DNA of 64,000 nt. Origin: an uncultured Roseburia sp. GTDB taxonomy: Bacteria; Bacillota; Clostridia; Lachnospirales; Lachnospiraceae. The stretch is from assembly GCA_947567625.1 (NCBI GenBank), contig CANONN010000008.1, positions 1-64,000 of the forward strand, in the 5' to 3' direction. Each line of letters begins with the position of its first letter. Position 1 is the stretch's first letter. Shown in pieces: positions 58,759 to 64,000 of this stretch. The position numbers were made by a program, and so were the translations under genes. Below the pieces are notes generated by a model that worked only from the letters and a program-made list of their open reading frames with translations, had not been told where the DNA came from and did no database searches.

Positions 58759-61521
58759 CTACGGCGCAGCGCCTTTAGGCTTCGCTGCGCAGCGGCGGAC
58801 GGCCCATGGCAGCAAGAGCAATAACAGGCCGACAGCCGAAAGAGCGATGCCGGCCTTTAACCCCGGCGTCAGATAGGACAGCGCAATCCGATGGCTTCCG
58901 GCGTCGAGCGGTATCGCCAGATACATTTTGTTGCCTTTTAACGCCTTCGTCTTTTGCCCGTCTACATAGACGCTCCACCCCTTGGAGTAGGGCAGGGAGA
59001 TACAGAGGATTTTGGGCTCTGGCAAATCGATTGTGCCGCTGATCTCATCCGTGCCGATCAGGACATCGCGCAGTACATCCTCCCCGAGCGCTGCGATTTT
59101 TTCCCCGTAGCGCTCCATGGGGCGGCAGGAGATGAGGATATCATCAAAAGAGTAGGTTCCTTTTGCCGGAAACGTGATCTCGATCTGTTTCTTCGCCCGC
59201 TCGTCATAGCCAAAATTAATCAAGAAATCATGGCGGTTGTTATAGTTTTTATGCTGCGGCGTATAAAACGTAAGATTTTTGGAGATCGCCTCATATTCCG
59301 TATTTAAAGCCTTGCATCCAATCACGATCTTCGTGTTATTCTTGCTTTCAAAGTGAAGATTCCGAAACGTCATGCTGGTCTCAGCGCCTGAAAGCCCTTC
59401 CAATGTCAACGTCACTTTGGCGTGATTCTTTTTTACGACAAACGTATTCTTTTCTTGCTTCACATTTTTCCCACAGGTAATCTCAAAAGGCACATTCTGT
59501 GCGACAGGCTTTAATTCCGCTTCTTGAAAGCCTGCGGGGATTTCGTCCAACACAATGCCGTCAAGCAGGGCGTCTTCTTTTTGCGCAGGCGCAAGCGCGT
59601 CAAACGTACCGGCGTCAATCACGCCGCTGTAGGTGTAGCCGAGCGGCAGTGCATACTGGTTTTCATAGACAATATAATTCCCGTGCCGGGACGTTTCCAC
59701 AAATCCATAAGGACAGAGGGAGTGGCTGGCATCGGCATCCTGTTCCGTGACAAAATACCGGACGCAGGCAAGCGCGTTTAACGCAGTGCGCTCGTCAAGC
59801 TCTCTGTAGTTGTATGCAGAATTTGTCAGCAGCGAAAGGCTCGCGCGGTAATCGGTAATGGCGCCATTGTCCAGGCTCCACTGATAATCGGTGGAGGAGA
59901 TGCCTGCGTTTAGGGAGGCATTGTGGAAAAAAGCGGTAAAATTGGCCGAATAGCGGTAATAATCGTTCTCATCCTTTGGCGCCGCGCGCAATACCGCAGC
60001 CGTCTCCCCGGAGAGGAACTGCTTGTTGGCCAGCTTCTTTTGGTCAACCGTTGAGTAAATACTGATATCCGAGATCAGATGATAGTCAATAAAACCGTTG
60101 CACCCGATATTGAGCACGATCAGCAAGAGAAAAAGCTGCTGCATCCTCCGAGCGCCAAAACGCGCGCCTGCATCCCCGCTCTGCGCCCGGCGCCGGCGGA
60201 TGTACAATGCCGCCACGCCCGCATAGGCAAACAACAGGATACCGATCAGCAACAACGCGTTTTTGCGGTCAAACGAGACTGCCAGGATACCGTAGGCGGC
60301 CAAAAGCGCGGCCAATGCGAGCAGCGTTTTTCGTCCGGCAGCAAAAAGATCATCCCAGACGGCGACTAAGATATAGGCGATGAGAAAGCTGTAGCCCCAT
60401 ACCCAGCGGTTACTCGGGTAGGCAAACCCGTTGAGCGCATAACCGGCCGCCGGGAACAGCAAAAAAAAGGTTGCCATAAGGACGCCTATTTTTAAAGCGG
60501 TATATTTTTTGCGCAGCAGGAACAAAAAAAACATCGCCAAAAGGGCAATGGAGACGTATTCCAAATAAGTCCAGGAGGGCGCGGCGGAATTAACCTTACG
60601 CAGCAAAAAGTTGGACAGGCAGGTTTTATAAAATTCCATGTTGTACAACAGGTTCAAGCTGAACTGACTGTCGGCGCGCTTGTCGCTTGCGAGCAGCAAA
60701 AGCACCGGCAGCAGGATCGCAGCGCTTATCAGCAAGCCGTAGGCGGAATAGACAAAAAGGCGCACAATCGCACCGGCAATTTCTTTTATTTGCCTCCAGC
60801 CGTAGATGGCAAAGACGCGGAACACAACATAGATCACCGCCAGCACCACTAACATGTAAAAAAAGTAAAAATTGCTGACCGCACTCAAGGCCACAGTGGC
60901 AATCAACAGTCCCGGCTTTTGTTTTTTCAGTACTTTCTCGATGCCAAGAAGCAAAAGGGGAAAGTAAATCATGGGCATGACAAAAAACGGATGGCGGTAG
61001 GCCGCTATCATGGCATAACCGCTAAACGCATAAACGATCGAGCCGGCCAAAACGGCACAGGCATTTTTCTGTTTCATGCCAAAACAATAGCAGGAAAATG
61101 ATAGCCCTGCCAGATAGATGCGAAAGACACAGAGAAAATTGTAAAAATATCCCATGAACTTGTCGGGCACAAACACAGACAGCAGCGTGAGCGGCTCCCC
61201 GATCGCATAATAGTGAAGCGTCGAGAGTATGTCGCTACCGTAGCCAAGGCTGTAGCTGTAGAGCGGTATCTCCAGCCTGTGCTCAAAAATCAAGGTCTTG
61301 ACAATATCCTGCAAATAATTGGAATAGTACAGCAGCGCCGTGTAGTGCTGTTTTAATCCGTCCACCTTCCAAACCAGGGATTTGCCATGCAGGACAAAAT
61401 AACCAAAAGTGACGCCGAATAAAAAGAGCGCCACTATCGTATAAATCAGAACATATTTTGGATAGGACAGCCGGCCGGATTCTCCCTCCCGACTGTCCCG
61501 GCAAGTCAGAAAATGCTTCAT
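58759..61521 (-). CDS. YfhO-family membrane protein (GT-C-like)
   Basis: 920 residues with about 13 hydrophobic segments, then a C-terminal extracytoplasmic beta-rich part. Family text includes FGYFVLHGKSLVWKVDG, LYYYSNYLQD-like LLYYSNYLQDIV, GYGSDILSTLHYYAIGEP and VYAFSGYAMIAAYRHPFF, and near the end SLPYSKGWSVYVDGQ with KALKGNKMYLAIPL. YfhO proteins glycosylate lipoteichoic acid in Listeria and Bacillus. The start at 61521 follows AAAGG by seven bases. It ends 16 bp from the convergent FKBP gene. Confidence 0.88.
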   Translation of the reverse strand: MKHFLTCRDSREGESGRLSYPKYVLIYTIVALFLFGVTFGYFVLHGKSLVWKVDGLKQHYTALLYYSNYLQDIVKTLIFEHRLEIPLYSYSLGYGSDILSTLHYYAIGEPLTLLSVFVPDKFMGYFYNFLCVFRIYLAGLSFSCYCFGMKQKNACAVLAGSIVYAFSGYAMIAAYRHPFFVMPMIYFPLLLLGIEKVLKKQKPGLLIATVALSAVSNFYFFYMLVVLAVIYVVFRVFAIYGWRQIKEIAGAIVRLFVYSAYGLLISAAILLPVLLLLASDKRADSQFSLNLLYNMEFYKTCLSNFLLRKVNSAAPSWTYLEYVSIALLAMFFLFLLRKKYTALKIGVLMATFFLLFPAAGYALNGFAYPSNRWVWGYSFLIAYILVAVWDDLFAAGRKTLLALAALLAAYGILAVSFDRKNALLLIGILLFAYAGVAALYIRRRRAQSGDAGARFGARRMQQLFLLLIVLNIGCNGFIDYHLISDISIYSTVDQKKLANKQFLSGETAAVLRAAPKDENDYYRYSANFTAFFHNASLNAGISSTDYQWSLDNGAITDYRASLSLLTNSAYNYRELDERTALNALACVRYFVTEQDADASHSLCPYGFVETSRHGNYIVYENQYALPLGYTYSGVIDAGTFDALAPAQKEDALLDGIVLDEIPAGFQEAELKPVAQNVPFEITCGKNVKQEKNTFVVKKNHAKVTLTLEGLSGAETSMTFRNLHFESKNNTKIVIGCKALNTEYEAISKNLTFYTPQHKNYNNRHDFLINFGYDERAKKQIEITFPAKGTYSFDDILISCRPMERYGEKIAALGEDVLRDVLIGTDEISGTIDLPEPKILCISLPYSKGWSVYVDGQKTKALKGNKMYLAIPLDAGSHRIALSYLTPGLKAGIALSAVGLLLLLLPWAVRRCAAKPKGAAP

Positions 61522-61552
61522 AATCATCCTTTCACCCGGTGCACGGTATCAC

Positions 61553-62692
61553 TCACGCTTCGTCACTGCCGCCGGAAAACTTTTTGCAAATCTGCGAGGT
61601 GACCGCGCGGGCAGGATGCTTCAACTTGGACTTTAAGTCTCTGACTTCCTTTTTGAGCTTATTGTTTTCTTTCATCAGATGCATGCCCAGCACCCCGGCA
61701 AAGCGGATGACGTCCTCGAGCATATAAGCATTGTTCGGCTCCCATTTGCCGCGGTCCTCCATGGTCATGTCAAACAGCTCGTCCTCGCCGAAAAACTCCT
61801 GCGCAACCTTGCGGTTGCAGTCTTCATAGTCTTTCATAAACAAACGCGCCTCGTCCGGCGTGAGCACTTCGCTCGAATACAGCGACGCGCTCGGCGTATC
61901 GGAGCACTCAAGCAGCACGTCCCGCAAAATCTTCTGGTACTCCACATTGTTGGTTTTGGAAAGCCCGTTTAAAATGCGCTTGATCTCCACCGCATTGCCG
62001 GACAATCTGGTGTTGCGCACCTCCTCGGTTATCACATAGTCGTCGCTCCACGGTATCCCGGTCGCGTAAAAGAAATCCTGAAAAATATTGCCGCCATAGA
62101 AGTTCTGCGGCTCAAAACGGCGCACAATGACATTCTCGCGCCCCACCTCCTGCACAATCTTGTCCAGCTTTTTGTCGTAGGCAAGCCAGGCGTCCATTTT
62201 CATATTCTTGCAGAAGTCCTCGAAATTGTAAGGCGTCACCATCTGCGGCGCCTTCACATACTGGTTCCAAATGGAAACGGCCATCAAATCCTGCCGCCTC
62301 AAATAGACGACCACTTTGACCACAAATCCCGCCTCTTTGGCCTCGCGGGTAACTTTTTGCAAAACATCCTTGTGGCCCAAAGACAGATCTCTCCAAATCG
62401 CCTCATCCGAGAGAATCACGGTGTCATATGTCTCAAATTGTTTCTTTATCATGGCAATACATGCCTGAAAATCCTTCTCCTCCTCTTCGAGCAGGCGATT
62501 GCCGTCCTTATCCCGAATCGTGGCTTCGAGCATATGCCCGTTTTTGGCCTTTGAGACGAACGGATACGCCTTTGGGCTCTTGGGATAACAATATCCGCGC
62601 TGCTTTAACAGCTCTTCATTTTCCCGGCAGAAGAACTGGATGGAAGTCGTACCTGTCTTCGCCGTCCCGATATGCAAAAAAAGTGTTTTCAT
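61553..62692 (-). CDS. Sulfotransferase-like P-loop protein with C-terminal coiled coil
   Basis: 379 residues. The start KTLFLHIGTAKTGTTSIQFF matches the 5'-phosphosulfate-binding loop of sulfotransferases; VILSDEAIWRDLS and VVYLRRQDLMAVSIWNQYV resemble the 3'-phosphate-binding Ser/Arg region. The last 50 residues are a coiled coil (LMKENNKLKKEVRDLKSKL). Proteins of this class occur in bacterial polysaccharide loci as putative sulfotransferases. It lies 31 bp upstream of the YfhO gene, so surface-glycan modification is plausible, but no PAPS synthesis genes are visible. Confidence 0.65.
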   Translation of the reverse strand: MKTLFLHIGTAKTGTTSIQFFCRENEELLKQRGYCYPKSPKAYPFVSKAKNGHMLEATIRDKDGNRLLEEEEKDFQACIAMIKKQFETYDTVILSDEAIWRDLSLGHKDVLQKVTREAKEAGFVVKVVVYLRRQDLMAVSIWNQYVKAPQMVTPYNFEDFCKNMKMDAWLAYDKKLDKIVQEVGRENVIVRRFEPQNFYGGNIFQDFFYATGIPWSDDYVITEEVRNTRLSGNAVEIKRILNGLSKTNNVEYQKILRDVLLECSDTPSASLYSSEVLTPDEARLFMKDYEDCNRKVAQEFFGEDELFDMTMEDRGKWEPNNAYMLEDVIRFAGVLGMHLMKENNKLKKEVRDLKSKLKHPARAVTSQICKKFSGGSDEA

Positions 62693-62749
62693 AGTTTATT
62701 TTTCCTTTCGCTTATTGTATACGATCATTATTACACCAAAATAGTCCCT

Positions 62750-63415
62750 TTATTCCGCCGGCAGATCGCCCAAGAGCCCGGGCGGCAGCAGCGAACCCAT
62801 TGTCACGGTCAAGTCAGGCGAGGGCTTCAACCACTCAAAAATGCTGGTGAGCTGTTTTTGGAACTGCTCTTCGTTCTGCGTCAGCTGATAGAGCTTCGCC
62901 GTGTTGATCGCATCGCTGTTGGCCCGGTGCTGCATACCGTCAAAGGTAAGTCCGGCGCCCGTGAGCGCCTTGTCCAAGGCGATACTCTGCTCGATGCCGA
63001 TCAACTCGCCAAATACTTTTTGGAAATCAATCCAGTGTGTCAGCAGATCTTCCACGCGCTGACTGATGCAGGATTTCAGGCGACATTCCTTCTCGAGCTG
63101 CGCGTGGTCGGACATACTCCAGGAATATACCGTCGTCTCCTCATCCCCAATCCAAGCCAAGAATTCCGCCATCACTTCCGCAAACGGCCTGGCCTCGGCC
63201 ACATCCTCGTTGGTGATATGGGTCAGTTCACTGATCTCTTTCTCAATACTTCCATAAGCCGGGTGAATGTAGGAATCATATTCGTCCACAATTTCATCTC
63301 TGTCGTTTAACTTCACTGCACCGATTTCTATGATCTCAAATGGGGTGATTTTACGCACCGCCTCATTTTGCTTGTCAATCCCACAAAACTCAAGATCTAT
63401 AAATATTTTGTTCAT
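62750..63415 (-). CDS. DEDD-type 3'-5' exonuclease
   Basis: 221 residues: KIFIDLEFCGID (ExoI, Asp-x-Glu), FAEVMAEFLAWIGD with YSWSMSDHAQLEKE (ExoII) and AGLTFDGMQHRANSDAINTAKLYQL (ExoIII, His and Asp) are the DnaQ-like catalytic motifs. It degrades RNA or DNA from the 3' end; relatives are annotated as KapD-like or RNase T-like. Substrate is unknown. The ATG at 63415 lacks a strong ribosome site. Monocistronic. Confidence 0.85.
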   Translation of the reverse strand: MNKIFIDLEFCGIDKQNEAVRKITPFEIIEIGAVKLNDRDEIVDEYDSYIHPAYGSIEKEISELTHITNEDVAEARPFAEVMAEFLAWIGDEETTVYSWSMSDHAQLEKECRLKSCISQRVEDLLTHWIDFQKVFGELIGIEQSIALDKALTGAGLTFDGMQHRANSDAINTAKLYQLTQNEEQFQKQLTSIFEWLKPSPDLTVTMGSLLPPGLLGDLPAE

Positions 63416-63542
63416 GCGCCATTCACCCATCCTGTTTCTTCCAATTCTTAATATAATGTCATTGTAGCATGTTTTGGGCTTGCGTGCAATGCTTAGGCAA
63501 TGCGGCGCTGCATCAGCAAAGCTGCACCATCAAATCAATGAT

Positions 63543-64000
63543 TCATGATTGCTCGCCGCGCACCGTGATCTTTGTTAAATCAGGATTTATTTTGTCTTTT
63601 TCAAGTATCAGCTCGCCGATGCTATCCGCCGTGATCGTGCCGCCGCCAGGATTCATCACACTGCGGATGCCGGAACAGATATCCGCCTCCACGGTTGAGT
63701 ATTCAAACGCCAGCGTCGTGTTTAAGAGCTTACAATTGATCATACGCAGGTTATTGATGTAGCACATCCCCTGCAGGCTCTCGACCGTGCAGTCAACCAA
63801 TGTCAGATTCTTTGAATTCCAGCCAAGGTATTCGCCGGATATCATGGAATCGTAAACTGTGACATTCTCCGTATTCCAGAACGCGTCGCGCGACAAAAGC
63901 GTTGCGTGGTGTATCTCCATATTTTTAACGCCGTCAAAAGAATAATTTCCGGCCAGCTTGAAATCGTTCAGTTTCATGTTTTCGCAATTCATCGCAAAAT
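63543..64000 (-). CDS. DUF3737-family right-handed beta-helix protein, 3' part
   Basis: The frame is open to the window edge, so the gene begins beyond 64000. The visible 150 residues (LAGNYSFDGVKNMEIHHATLL, VTVYDSMISGEYLGWNSKN, LVDCTVESLQGMCYINNL and LLNTTLAFEYSTVEADI) are typical of DUF3737, a family of single-domain beta-helix proteins common in gut Firmicutes and lactobacilli, with unknown function. An internal ATG at 63992 is unlikely to be the true start because DUF3737 proteins are about 280 residues long. Confidence 0.85.
   Translation of the reverse strand, partial: FAMNCENMKLNDFKLAGNYSFDGVKNMEIHHATLLSRDAFWNTENVTVYDSMISGEYLGWNSKNLTLVDCTVESLQGMCYINNLRMINCKLLNTTLAFEYSTVEADICSGIRSVMNPGGGTITADSIGELILEKDKINPDLTKITVRGEQS

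Overview
The window looks like chromosomal DNA from a spore-forming, anaerobic member of the Clostridia, probably a Lachnospiraceae-type Firmicute. The evidence is the sporulation/cell-division set hup-rqcP-yabP-yabQ-divIC, a butyrate-type CoA-transferase, a DUF3737 protein, a feoA-feoA-feoB-small Cys protein iron operon, strong GGAGG ribosome sites and mixed base composition. Almost all genes lie on the minus strand. No tRNA, rRNA or CRISPR was seen.

Left flank (1-22.5 kb). A group IIC-like intron, cut by the window edge, sits directly behind the terminator of a kdgK-like sugar kinase. Ordinary genes follow: a GT2 glycosyltransferase, a NUDIX-inositol monophosphatase fusion, an LtaS-like membrane phosphotransferase with an unusual C-terminus, a CoA-transferase, signal peptidase I, cysteine synthase, a chemotaxis receptor, a membrane-fused spermidine-synthase-like protein and a GPH-type sugar symporter. 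The feo operon has a promoter covered by alternating GTTAGT/ACTAAC half-sites and a leader with three 40-bp tandem repeats. A LysR gene then faces an alpha/beta hydrolase gene that is broken by two hairpin-rich insertions and a nonsense codon.

Core (22.5-54 kb). About 31 kb of tightly packed minus-strand genes form a glycan locus. It encodes: (a) a full set of recognisable enzymes for a CMP-legionaminic-acid-type nonulosonate (PtmE-, LegB-, LegC-, LegH-, LegG-, LegI- and LegF-like) plus a sialyltransferase-like enzyme; (b) a CDP-3,6-dideoxyhexose pathway (RfbF, RfbG, RfbH, an RmlC-like epimerase and an SDR), which points to an L-sugar such as ascarylose; (c) an IspD/TarI-like cytidylyltransferase, a polyol-phosphate-dehydrogenase-like enzyme and a ribulose-phosphate-epimerase-like enzyme, which suggest a CDP-polyol; (d) GT2, WbsX-type (two), DUF4422, and TagF-like plus beta-propeller transferases, a SAM methyltransferase, two Gfo/Idh/MocA oxidoreductases, a NodB-like protein and a radical SAM protein. 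I see no flippase, polymerase, ABC exporter or priming transferase. This fits sugar assembly on a protein in the cytoplasm (for example flagellin) better than an exported polymer, but that is inference. A small GxGxxG Rossmann-like domain recurs in at least seven proteins of the locus, N-terminal, C-terminal or alone behind a membrane helix. I regard this as the most interesting feature of the window.

Right flank (54-64 kb). An ANT(6)-like nucleotidyltransferase, a LytTR regulator, the sporulation/division operon, an FKBP-type prolyl isomerase lipid- or membrane-anchored protein, a YfhO-like membrane protein, a sulfotransferase-like protein, a DEDD exonuclease and a truncated DUF3737 gene. 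A 63-64 bp inverted-repeat element occurs at about 2.1 kb and 54.2 kb, with a partial relative at 15.1 kb. Two of these copies supply the last codons and the stop codon of the gene they touch.
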